A stretch of DNA of 64,000 nucleotides from Isoetes taiwanensis (lineage: Eukaryota; Streptophyta; Lycopodiopsida; Isoetales; Isoetaceae), in assembly GCA_021234155.1 (NCBI GenBank), contig JAJEKV010000004.1:15929059-15993058 (forward strand), given 5' to 3'. Positions 1-11,967 of the stretch are shown here, in pieces; the first letter of the stretch is position 1, and every line of letters starts with the position of its first letter. The notes below the pieces were generated by a model. It had not been told where the DNA came from. It saw only the letters and a list, made by a program, of their open reading frames with translations, and did no database searches. Position numbers and translations under genes: made by a program.

Positions 1-381
1 TCTATAATGTCCATATTCATTAAACTGACTCTTAAATTTGGATAGTGCTAGCATCTTTTTGGAGTTCTACAATGTGCAAACATATTGGGCGTAATCCACA
101 ACGATAAGGTAATGTCAAGAGAAAATCTATGCTGCAAGTCTAGATTAAATTCCATACAACTTAAATTTTGTTCTCCTACTAAGCTTTGTGGCAAGGCTTC
201 CTTGTCCACAAGCTGATATGCAGGTTTACTACTTTTAAACTTGTCCATTTTTGCAATCCCCTTTTTAAGTCTCTGATTTTATACCAGAGCAGCATCAAGT
301 ACAGATAGAGCAAAACATCTAAAATGTATTGTGTGAATGTGGATTGAAGAAAAAACAGAGTAAATGGATAAAGAAGCATAC

Positions 382-2305
382 ATCTCTTTCAAACTCGAAT
401 GCTCGTAGAGTGCATTGGGAATTTCTCCACTTAAAGAATTGTGATCAAGGTATCTGGATATGCCAGAAAAGGTTATAAGAATTATGATGTGTTCACTGAT
501 AGGCCAATACAGAAAGAGTTAAAAGTTCATACAAATATGTCAATCCTGAAAGGGTGGCAAGTGCATCAGGCACAACGCCAATAAGCCTATTATATGATAA
601 GTACCTTCAAGAAAAACAGAACAAATAAATCCATGATAAACCTGATGCTTGAATAAACAGTATAATAACTTACAAAATCTCAAGGTTTTTTATCCTTGAA
701 ATCTCATTTGGTATCCCTCCATAAAAGAAATTGTTGTTTAGATAACTGCATTAATATCATATGAAAACTTTAACAATCAGGGTCATGCACAAAATTGATA
801 GCAAGTCAACTGAACCAAAAATGTGGCAACTACAATAAAAGAAGTTAAAGCAATATAGCTGGATAACAGAAGCTCTTACAGATTGCGAAGAGAAGGAAAG
901 CAAGGTTTTCCTGCAGTCCATTCACTTCTAATAAGCCCACGTATTGTACCCGTAAGACGATTGTTGCCAACGTCCCTGCCAAGCACCACTCACAGCCATC
1001 AAATATTTATCAGAAAATATTTAATCAGAAAGGGACCAAAAAACACTTCTATCACAGAATTCTTTAAAGACTTTGTGTCTCAATTATTAAAAAACACCTT
1101 AGCCTACAAATAACTTGCAATGTCATTCCACTACTTACAGGTGGCGGAGTTTAGGCAATGTACACAGTTCTATAGGGATGTGCCCAATCAAATTGTTTTC
1201 ATGAAGATGGAGATAACGAAGTTCTGTCAAATATCCAAGTTCCTTTGGAATGGTACCTCCTAAATTATTGAAGCTTAAAAACCTGGCAGCCACAATGAAT
1301 GCTCAGTCCCATGAGGTGATAATATTTGGAATCGAAAGGGACTGTCCCATACTCACAAACTTCTCAGGTTCCTTAGCTCACTTATTTCTATTGGAATCCT
1401 GTCCTGTAGCTTGTTCCCTCTTAAATTTCTGGAAAACGTAGTATTATACATAAGAAAGGCGTTACTTATATAAAGCATCCTGCAAGAATATAGACTTACA
1501 ATGTTTCTAGTAGTCTAAGACGCCCAATTTGAGGAGGAATCGTACCACTGAGTTTATTTCCATGGAGATCACTGAAAGAAAAACGAATTAAACAAATGTC
1601 AATAGAATGAGGAGACAATAAATTACGAGCAGAATAATTAATAGACTTTATTATTTCAATCCATTTACTCAGTCCATGGTGCTAAATCTGCCAACCTGAC
1701 ATAGCAATTTAGGACTTCAAACCTCCAACATTAATAAACAAGAAAAATCTCAGAATTGTCCCTCAAAAACATTCTAAGAAGCCTTTCTTCTGTTTCTTTC
1801 ATTTTGGCTTGATTGCCACAATTCATGAATGTTACATAAAACATCTGATTCAAGATGGTCCAAGCGACATACAGTTTCTTGAGGCTCAGCAAGCTTGTTA
1901 CAGATATGGGAAATGCGCCAACAATTGAGCCTTGAGTCAATTCCCTGAGAAAAAGTGAAAGTTCAGGAATTGTAAAGAGAGCCATAAGAAACAATCCACT
2001 ACCCAAAGATTATTCTGATATGCATGAACAGATCTCTCAACTAATGAGTACTACATGTTGGAGCTATTTAAAACAGTGCCTTACTATAGGATTGTTATGC
2101 ACACACACTGAGAAACATGACAACCGAGATTCTTCTTATGAGCTGAATTTGAAAATGACTCACAATTGAGTGACCACTCTGTAACCAAATTCGTTTGGCT
2201 GTGTACAAGTGACTCCTTGCCAAGATTCTGCACAAGGATCTTCCCCATCCCAGGTGTAAGCAAGCTTCCAGCCTCCTGATGTTTTGAGCTCATTCAAGGC
2301 CCTAA
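382..2305 (-). CDS. Secreted leucine-rich-repeat protein, partial (9 exons, 3' end off window)
   Basis: Reading the minus strand, I place exons at 2164-2305, 1873-1944, 1500-1571, 1357-1428, 1139-1282, 880-975, 674-745, 533-604 and 382-453. Every junction has GT/AG borders, all exons are in the same phase, and there are no stops. Most exons are exactly 72 bp, one is 144 and one 96, so each exon is one 24-residue LRR. The first exon holds the N-terminal cap (DPCAESWQGVTC). Repeats follow with the plant-type pattern, such as NKLSGTIPPQIG and NNLGGTIPKELG. From memory the sequence follows a plant family of LRR-only proteins (Arabidopsis At1g13910-like) repeat by repeat, including the irregular GTIRGLIRSE segment and the final YLDHN repeat. 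Such proteins have no kinase and presumably act outside the plasma membrane. The exon with signal peptide and start codon was not found upstream of 2305, and the last exon appears to lie left of base 1. This is the only clearly intact gene in the window. Confidence 0.85.
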
Positions 2306-4015
2306 CTGCAAATCACCAGACATCCATTATGTCATTTCCATAGAATTGATGTGCAAGTCAATAACAATCAAGCAAGCATTGCAGAATGCACAGATCTGAG
2401 AAAAGCGCAACTGAGAAAGGACAGACCATCTCTTAGGATAGTCTTGCAAGTGTTCTGGGGCAACCAAGACAGAACTAGCAGCAGCGGGGCCAAAGCTATA
2501 AGGGAACCTCTGCAAATGATCGCCATATCTCGGTATCAGAGGAAACCCAGAAGGGGTACAACATTTTTTGCACTTATGGGCTCCGTCTGAATTGGCTAGG
2601 CTGGACCGAGGAAGACTATGATGGCCAGCCATCGGTACAAGTTGCAGGTGCAGAGTAAATGCCCTAAATTCGTCGGTGCAGATCAGCGTTTTTTTACATT
2701 TCGGAAAACAGGCCGAACCGAGTCAAAGGGGATAGATCCAGAATTCTATCAGAAACAGGCAAAGATTATTAACCCCGTGACACATATGTTTGCTTATGGG
2801 CCACCACATCCATGGTCTTAAAACTTCTGAGCTTCCTATTCATTGTGGTGGGTGAATGCCTCCAAAATAAGTTGGCGTTTAAATATTTCTCTCCTTCATG
2901 AGTTGAAACTTCACCTGTTTTTTATTCCTTTAAACCATGTCCTTTTCCCATCAATCAATGGCTCCATCCGCACATATTCTTTTCCGTGTTGTCGCCAGTA
3001 ATCTTGTGTTTTTATATCGTCACGTCTTGCGTGTTTTGCATGTTAAAATACCATCTATCTATCTATCTTATTGTTGTCCTAGATGTCATTTAGGATCCTT
3101 CAACTCAATAAGTTCGTTTTGTGTTATATTAAAGGTAATAGACGATGGCTTTCTAATCATTAATAGTCTCGTTCAACTAGTGTGAATACGTCATAGGCTT
3201 TAGATTATTCAGTCCCTTTCCAAGTCTATTTACGTGTTGTCGTTGTGGGGCAAAAGCTTATCGCGACCTGTTTCTCTGAAATAATGTTCTTTCTTGGTAG
3301 CGACTTTTAACCTTTTCAAAGGAATTCTTCGACTCGATACCTGACTTATATATGTATATATTCTACTTTCCTCATGTTTGTAAAGATCACAAGATTTCTC
3401 ATCCATGTTGAACCTTACATCATGTCTCAAATGATGACAAGAGCATGTCAATTGGGTTGATGGATCTCTTTAGACCGGAATAATTTAAACCATGAAGGTC
3501 TCATCAAGGCATCTCTTTCCATGTCTGTCTTGCATGTTGCCAATGAGTTTATTGTAGCTTTTTTTATGGAATCCTTTATCAACTAGGTACATGACCACTT
3601 TCAAAGAATATATGCCACCTTGTTTGGCTTCATAAATATTGGACACTTCATCAACCGTTCAAATTGAATACGGAGCTTTAAGTTATTGCATTTTAAAGTG
3701 TCAGAACGCCTCCATTCACATTCTTTTTTTTTTTTTTTATTGAAGGTGTTTATTCATATTAAACATTTAAAAAATGTTACAAAAATCACTTTTTGCAAGG
3801 GAAGTATAATCCTGAATATGACTTGAGCTTCAAAAGTTATAGCCAAATTAAGAAAAGAGTACTGTATAGCATAGTATCAAAGATAAACCCGTTTCTTTTC
3901 TCCCGAGAAAAGATGCTAATGATTCACATTCACTTGTCATCTTTTAAAGTAGTAGTTACCTAGTAAAATTGTGCTTCCTATAGATTGGTTATTTCAAATG
4001 CCTTAGTCATCAAAG
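2306..4015. other. No gene recognised; intergenic or first-intron sequence
   Basis: Several short open frames exist on both strands but none shows a domain or a conserved splice pattern. Part of this stretch may be the first intron of the LRR gene, because its signal-peptide exon should lie at higher coordinates. A short ATCT microsatellite lies at 3053-3068 and a T-tract at 3724-3739. Confidence 0.5.
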
Positions 4016-4745
4016 TTCTTCTTTATTCTAGAAATAGTCCATTCTTGCTCTGCGACTCGCATGAAAACAACAACATCCCGCTAGCTAGGCTTTTCATTCA
4101 TCTCAGCTGTTTTTTCTACAATGGTATAGGGTGGGTAGCTGCACATCGCAGGCTACCCAAAAAATGAAAAACATAGGGAATATCCAGTTATAACACTGAC
4201 CCCAAATAAAATTGTGTGCTTTCTGATGTTGGCTAGTGTACCGCCGAGAGCTTATCGGCCGGGATTAAAAAACCCCGCCCTTTCGAGTTTTCGAGGAAAA
4301 ACCCTAGCGATAAAATCTCGGCAAGGGGCTTGGACAATGCAAGGCTGCTAAACGCTCCCACAAAACCCATGCTCCACAGAGAATACCAAAGTCGCCAAGA
4401 TCCCCCGGACTCGCATATCACCAAATAAAAACCAATAGAGAAAAACCTCGGCGAGGGGTCATTGGTCACGCGCCACGCGACAAAAACAATATTTACACCT
4501 CGAAAAAGTTTAGGGGTCACGCCGCGTGCCACGCGACAATTATAACAAATATGAATATATAAATAACAATTTTAAGGGGGAGGGTGGGAGCTATGGATAT
4601 CATGGAGAGATGAGAAAGCGTACCGATGAAAATTCATGAAGAACTCTCAACGAATAAATAAGCGAGCCCCCAACCCTCGCGATGGACGGCCTAAAAGGCA
4701 TGCGATGTGACGCGATGCGACGATGCAATGTATGCATGCTCGCCT
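4016..4745 (-). repeat. Dispersed repeat family R1, copy A
   Basis: This copy matches 62345-63095 in the same orientation and 16433-17105 in the opposite one. Shared landmarks, read on the plus strand, are CTAGCTAGGCTTTTCATTCA, the GGGTAGCTGCACATC block, and a segment with GGATTAAAAA...CCCGCC followed by a telo-box-like AAACCCTA. On the minus strand the conserved part is open for about 45 codons (LSKPLAEIL ... ADKLSA). The left end is rich in GCATGC/ATGCAT words. I see no terminal repeats or target duplication, so its class is unknown: it could be a 5' gene fragment spread by a transposon, or a solo LTR. Confidence 0.7.
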
Positions 4746-5138
4746 TATATGTTAATCTCGATCCACTACGCGGATAGATGACATTACCTCTAACTAACCA
4801 CCAAAGAAAGACTCTCTCTTTAGAAACTTGCACATGTTTCGTAAAGTTGGCTGAAAGTCTACAAATGGTCCTCAAAGTTGCCATTTGATCCTTCATTCCC
4901 AATTGTGATACGATCCCTTGAGCTTTGTCATATATCAAATTCAAGCACGCCACAAGTTCTCTTTAATGAGATCTACTTGCTTGCAGTGACGAAGCTTACG
5001 CCATCAACATGAATAATATGAGTAGATATGAAACTCAGCAATACTGATCAAATTTTGGTTTGTAGGCCATGAATTATGTAAAACATCATATCCGTTCAAG
5101 TTTTATCATATGTCCTTGTCCTTGTTTTAAAAAATTTT

Positions 5139-5596
5139 AGTATAACCACCAACACATAACTACCATTAACATTAATTAAACAAACCATTGCATTTCACAC
5201 TTAAAAATAAAATTCCCCCTTAAACCCCCTTTGGTTTGGGTGCATATTCACACGGGGGGTGACTCCGGGCATCGAGAGCTGTTGGATGAGCATATATGCC
5301 TTTTATTCCTCGATCTGGACCATACATAGAGATCCTCGCTTGTGGGGTATGCATGTACAAGTTTTGTATATCTTGTAACACAGTTCGCGAAATACTATAA
5401 GATTTGAGACAATGTACTATATGGTGTTGATTTTGTACATGTATAGCATGATTTTAGGGCTCTCGCCTCTACGCCACCCCCCGCGGTGAATATGCACCCA
5501 AACCAAAGGGGTTTAAGGGGAATTTTATTTTTAAGTGTGAAATGCAATGGTTTGTTTAATTAATGTTAATGGTAGTTATGTGTTGGTGGTTATACT
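5139..5596. mobile_element. Mutator-like MITE with long terminal inverted repeats
   Basis: The ends are inverted copies of each other over roughly 120-150 bp, starting AGTATAACCACCAACACATA and running through CCCCTTAAACCCCCTTTGG. The element is flanked on both sides by AAAAATTTT (5130-5138 and 5597-5605), a perfect 9-bp target-site duplication. Long TIRs plus a 9-bp duplication fit Mutator-like elements. The short unique middle has no coding capacity. Confidence 0.85.
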
Positions 5597-5605
5597 AAAA
5601 ATTTT

Positions 5606-8590
5606 TTGTTCTTCTGCTCTAACAAAAAAAAACTAAACCAAATAAACAAACAAGCAATTCATAACAATACAACATATACACAAATTCAAACTCCCTTTGA
5701 GTGAATATCTAGCATCTAAACAAAAAAGAAAGTCATATAATCATTGTTTATTGGTATATATTGTTATATATTTGTGAGATCCGTGAAGAAAAAAAGTTTA
5801 GGGCCTATAGAATATAAAATCATAAAAACAATGCAAATGAAAACATGTACACAAACTAGCATAAGGGGTTTGGATAGGATCAAAGAGATCTCAAAAATAA
5901 GACTTCAAGCATTTGTTACAAGAACTTTAAGTACTCCAATATCTAGATACTAACCCCTTTTACATTACATATGGATATGTTTCTAATCCATTGAATGGTT
6001 GTGAAAGGTTCATCAAGCAAGCATCTACATATTCCACCATAATATCCATGGAATTTGTTTCTATATGCTTTTGAATGGCATTTGCCTATATAGGACGCAC
6101 TTTAGGAATATAAAGTTTTCGCTGAAAGAAAGGCCAATGTCTCAATGGCGACTTTTATTCTCAATATGAAGCTCGGCTGTAAAAGATATGTCTGTGTGCA
6201 TCAATGGCTTTTTCCCAATCATTCCCGCAATAACACGAGGAAGCAAAAAATCAGGGCCATTTAGTCTTGCATCACCGCTGTCCCTCTTGCTTCCCATTAA
6301 AAATCATGTTTAGAAAACCCAGAACATAAATCCAAGCACAATACAATGTACCATGAAATTAAAAGCCAATTACCTGCAAATCACACTGACTTCTGTGTGA
6401 CTTCTCCCAATAAATCTTGCCAGTAGGCCCTTTCTATGACAAAAATAGATGCCTTTGTAGGATGAGAGCGTAGAATAAATATGCCGCATTGGCCGATTTC
6501 TCCGATTAGGGCTCTACCATTAAAATTGACAAAGAAAACTAAAAGAAAAAAGAGAAAATGTCCAATAGGGTCTCGAGACCAAAGACATACTGTAATTATT
6601 GATCCAAGCAAGGAAGACAACTTCAATCGAAAGGATTTAGCAAAAGTGTTTTATACATAGAGATGCTCCAAATCATGATGTATAAGTTAATGCACCTGCA
6701 CGCCCGGTCGGTTTGGAGAAGGTACCATATACCTGATTACATAACTAGATGCATCTTTGTCACCGACATCACCGCAGTGTTATATAAAAATCCTCGCACT
6801 AAGAAACTTTTTTATACAAAGTCTCTTATGCAACTTATAACATGTTGTACAATTCCTAAGAGAACTTTGAAACTTTTGGGTGATCAACTCACCGCCTTCG
6901 AAATTTAGATATATGAAATCTCACAGATGACCGACTTGCCAGCTTGATTTTGATGCAAAGAATTTCTAAACTCCCCTTAATGCCACAATATTTGCAAGTA
7001 GCATAAGAGTGACCGAAATCAGATAGTTGCATGGACCCTTTAGATATTTCCAACGAAATGTCTTGTAAGGTCTTAATTCACATCTCAATTCTCATCCAAT
7101 TGATTGCTACCTCTTATTTTGACAATGAATTGAGGAACATCTCGCCATTTTGCGGGCCTACAGAATTGTTGGGCCATCATCTATCCTTATCACAGTTGAG
7201 TATCACAAGCAAAAGATGAGTTCATCATTGCTTTACACCTGAGCTTAAGAGGTCAAGAATGCCGCCGCTTCTTGTCGGGACCAGCAGACCTCTTTCATCG
7301 GGCCACCCAGCTTTAAACCATCATTTTCAATGGAGGCAAAATGTTTCTACTGCCACAATCCATTCACATCTCTCTCCGCAAAACGTTAGGATCAGCACAC
7401 TTTTGATGGTCGGGCCTCAAGTTAGGGCCATACACTGCTCGTATGATAACATCCATAACTGCTTTTAAACATAAGTAAAAAATAAGATAGAGGATGAACA
7501 AAGCATTCCACTTCTACCTTAAAGCCGCTTTAACGTAATATAGGCTGGAAAAATCCTCCAGGCCATGATTCCGCCTCTGATCCCCGCTTCCAAAGGCATG
7601 CTAGAGATACAATTTCGATTCATATTGCTCAAAGATGAACTACTCTGTGCAATTTCGCCGCTTTTGCAAAGCTCTGGTCTAGTGTGGTAGCACCATCGAT
7701 TGCTCAAATTTTTGCTTGAAGCCATATCCGTAGTTTGATAAAGAAATTTCTAACCCTAAAATTAAGACCTTCGAGGCCCCAGATGCCCCGCCCACCGCTG
7801 AAAAAAAAACATGAAAATCACTATTTGTGTATAAGCGCTCTAGATGTACGCGATTAGTACATCAATTGAAATACACCACAAAATCATAGCAAAACCTTAG
7901 TGAAAAGCGTACAAAAATACAAAAGTAACCCCCTGTTATTATGCTAGATATTTAAAGTACATGTTCTACTATCTCCCCTTTCATGAAATGAGAATGTGAT
8001 TAAATGAAATGGACCTAGCCCCTTAGACTAGGCTGATAGATACATCCCAATATTAATACTCTCATTCATAAGATAATTTTCAGACAAGACCAAACTCCTC
8101 TCGAGTCTTGGCATACTACAACTCCTATAGCTCAACAGTCACTCCAATTCTCCTCCTTATAGGTCACCGAGGATGACTCGAAAACGCTTCTTCACGCAAC
8201 TTCATGCCAAGTCTCCCTCCTCAATACCGTTCTCATTTCAGGGGCAGACGCACTGTGAAACATACATGCATAATACAAGGGGGTTAGTCCACAAGGACTA
8301 AGTGGGGAGGAAACATCTCGAACCTTCACAACATCAAAATCCCACATATAACATCACCCACAAAGTAATCTAGCATATCCATAAAAGATAAGAACAACAA
8401 TAATTTTACCTCCTCCTACACTACCTCGTGCATTAGTTAGAACTCGGACTACAAGCAGTTTTACATTCACATCAATCTTTCAGATGTATGCACATATGCT
8501 GCGTAATCCTTGGGTTGGCACCCCAAGGAGACCACTCTCCCATTTGTACATACGTGGTTTAACTCATCCGCAGGCCATCCGCTCGATGCT
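5606..8590. other. AT-rich stretch without a recognised gene
   Basis: Short ORFs on both strands (for example 6381-6626 minus, 7519-7725 minus) show no domain I can name. The segment about 7790-7960 resembles 31800-31945 next to the lectin pseudogene (shared CCCCCTGTTATNATGCTAGAT), so a decayed relative of that locus may be here. No convincing exon structure was found. Confidence 0.5.
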
Positions 8591-8598
8591 TTGAGTTA

Positions 8599-8712
8599 CA
8601 CGGCCATCCCACCCCTCCGAAGGTGGGCCGTAAATGCAACATGCCATCTGTCTAGCCATCTAGAACGGATGCGGACTCTCACGGCCACCCCACCCCTCCG
8701 AAGGTGGGCCGT
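8599..8712. repeat. Two direct copies of a 33-bp hairpin-forming motif
   Basis: The sequence CACGGCCAYCCCACCCCTCC followed by GAAGGTGGGCCGT occurs at 8599-8631 and again at 8679-8712. Each copy is itself a short hairpin, with ACGGCC...CCACC pairing with GGTGGG...CCGT around a CCTCCGAA loop. The surrounding 8.2-10.1 kb has the look of an old LTR-type non-coding sequence, but I found no partner LTR. Confidence 0.6.
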
Positions 8713-8719
8713 TTGCAAG

Positions 8720-11700
8720 ACGCAACATCATCCATCATGACTTTACAATATCGAATATCACCAATAACCTTACAGGTTGATCCAACACGAGATATCATAG
8801 AATCCTCATGCATCTTACTTCCAAGAATAGCCACAGAGCAATGCAATACAATAGAATGAGGTTCATCAAGCTATTTCATAACCAAACATCTCATTGCACA
8901 TCTCAAAGCAAGAACATGAACTCCCTTAACATATAAGCAACCATAACTTTCATGTAATATCTTAATCAAACTAATGTTTAGAGATAATGACATTCATTCT
9001 ACCTCATCATGACGTCTAATACCACAAGATGGTCCTTACCATATCCATAGCAAAAGAGATCACAACACCCATGCGCCATCTATTCTAGCATCATAGAATC
9101 CACATGCTACTCTAACAAAATACTGGCGGTATACCTTCCAGGGTATGGTTATCAAGCTAGCCTCTATTCCCAAAGCTTCCGTGAACTAGGCTATATACAA
9201 TGGTACAACCCTGGGGCAAAGAACTCTATGATCCCACCCTATAATAAGATATCTTAAAAAGGTTCTTAAGAATCCTCATACTCAATTCATATACTAGCTA
9301 TCTAGGCGCACAAATAAACACATGCCACAATGGCCAGCATACAGGTCAAGACAGATAGGTTATCGACAATGCCATGGAGATACATACACAACGAGCCCTC
9401 CCACCAATAAAAGGCATGGCACAATAGTTTTGGGCTGCTCCCTAAGTATAACCTAAAGCTATGTTCAATAACTTAGAATATATCAACATATCCCAATTAT
9501 GGTAACTCAACTTGTTTACCTTGCTAGACATAATCATGCTTTCGACTAAGCTCATAAGGTCCCATGGCTGCACTATGCCAGAAGCTCCCATGCCTCTCAA
9601 GATTTCTCTTCCTTCAACACCACACATTTGATATTTATCAATTATTGACTTAGCTGTACTACTATTTCGTTCAAGTTCCTAATTCTCTTCCTTAGCTTTT
9701 GTATCTTATGGTGCCCCCTTGGCTCCATACCATGACTATGCCCATACCCCATAAATTCCCTCAGGCCCTTCTTCCCCTAGGAGAAGTGGCGTCCAACATT
9801 ATTAGGTAATATAATTCAACTTAGCTTCTTGGGTCCTCACAAGTTCAAGCATAAACAAATCTACTCTTAGGCCGAGTTCATAAAAGATTCCGGTAGTACA
9901 ATACCACAACCCTGGCACTATCTCGGTCTCTATGGTTCCACATAACATGATTTCAAGCAAAGGCCTCTATAACTTGGAACTAGGAAGCAATATTCAAGTG
10001 GTCAAAACCCTAAGTTAATACTTTAATATAAATATATAGGAATACCAGACCCTGGTATCCCCCCCTAAATAATAACACTGGTTCCTAGCTATAACGCAGG
10101 CTTTCCCATAAGATTGGATTGGCAAACCCCTATACTATATCTTGTATTCTATATGAAGGAACAAAACAGAAAGCTCGGGATTACAGCAGCAAACAGGGCC
10201 ACGCTTTTCACAAATCGGAGGTGTTGGGTTCCAGGGCTTGGCCCAAGCATGATCCTGCTATTCGTCAATAAGGCTAGCTTCTACCACAAAGAATCGGATT
10301 CATAGAAACACAGGCAAAAATCCAAAACAAGAATCTGATTGATAAGCAAGGCAAGGGATGATCCTACAACAGAGATCGATATGGCAGGACAAGAGCAGAT
10401 TTGTATGGAAGACTAAGAACCTAGTCAAATTTACAGTTGAGTTCCAGATTCAAAGACGGTTTCTATCTTTTCCTTTGATTTCCTGAAAGCTACACAAAAA
10501 GATGGAACTCCAAGCAATCATGCACATCCCCACCTTAGTTTTCCAGATTGCTTCTGCTTAAAATCGATTTGATCATCATCTCCTTGCTTCAAGCTTCCTT
10601 CTCAGCCTTTTGCTTCAAACCCCTTCCGGTCTTTGCCTTATTTGCCGAATCTGCCTTTTTTTCCCTCTCATGCTATTTAATCCTGATTGCTATAATTTTG
10701 CCTAATGCAAAAACTCCCAACTGTTGATCTATCCTGCTGCCAGCATTCCGCCAGATGCCTATTTTGCATGCTACAGGCCGATTTGGTATGACTTTTCTTA
10801 AGGCAGATTATGCTGACTGACATCGCAGCATAGCCCAAGATTTTGTAGCACCCGATTTAAGAGTCCAATTTACTTTAAAGTTATTAAGACTATTAACAAT
10901 GTTTCAAATATTTTGCTAACACAACGCCCCCACGGCCACTAGGTTCGTTACATTAAACTAACTAAAGAAGCTGCTAAGGCACTATGGATTGAGCTAATGA
11001 TGGATTTAAACAAGCAGATAGTATTTTGATTTGTTTGTAAGGAATTCAAATATATGAGAGCTATATGATGTATTACCAAACATATTACCTAGTTTTTAGT
11101 TGAAGAACCATCTTGGAACATGGATTGAGGTGTTTCATTGTCCATAAGTAGTAATTCCAAATCTCAACTATTAGCCGAGAGCATAATATGACATATGCCA
11201 AAAAAATACATAATTTGAGCCTCTACCTTGAAAACTCTAATTTTAAAATACCTAATGTATAAAAATACCATGCAACCCTAATCCAAATGCACCATGGAGG
11301 AAAAGGTAGAGAACATACATCTCATAAAATGAAAATCATAAATCTAAATACAAAAACAAATAATAATGATGCCTCCACGATAAACTTTACCACATAAAGG
11401 CAAATTCATGCAACGTCATTAGTATAGTCATCAACATTCAAGGGGATATAATCAGTCTTCACATGGTGTCTTCTTCTCTGATTGTGAACTTTCTCAATTG
11501 GCTTCACACTCTCCCAGGGGAATGCACTTGTGTTATGCGTATAACAGGGAAAGAGATTAATTTGTGGTTTTCTTCAAAGTTCCTTCTCCGAACTCTGGTA
11601 CAATTTCTTCTGCAAGAAATACTTCCCGAATTCATTCTTCACGCCGGAATACACATTTGTGCCAAGTTCTGAGGAAATTACTGACTCATGGCTTCTAGAA

Positions 11701-11967
11701 TTTACAGGTTCTTCAAAAAACTCTGCAACTGGCATTTTCCATCTGAATTCTGAGTTGTCGGAAGAAAAAATCTCTGTGAAAGTTTTCTCAGAATGATCAA
11801 ACTGGAGAAGTCTTTTGTGGTGACTGCCACAATGACTCAGGTTTGACTTTTCTGACCAAAATTTCAACTTCAGTCTCTGCTTTTCCCCTTTCCTTGCCTT
11901 TTCCTTCTCCCTTACGTTACTTTTGTTGTTTCAACCTGATCTTTCTGCCCCTCTTATGCCCACTCTA
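8720..11967. other. Non-coding, repeat-derived sequence; nothing identified
   Basis: No domain-bearing ORF was seen on either strand. Short ORFs at 9442-9627 (minus), 10114-10305 (plus) and 11463-11867 (both strands) are unrecognised and probably chance. Confidence 0.45.

Noticed and set aside
7253-7725. Possible second G-type lectin fragment
   Set aside because: Only the downstream flank resembles the 31-kb locus; no lectin motif could be read in any frame.
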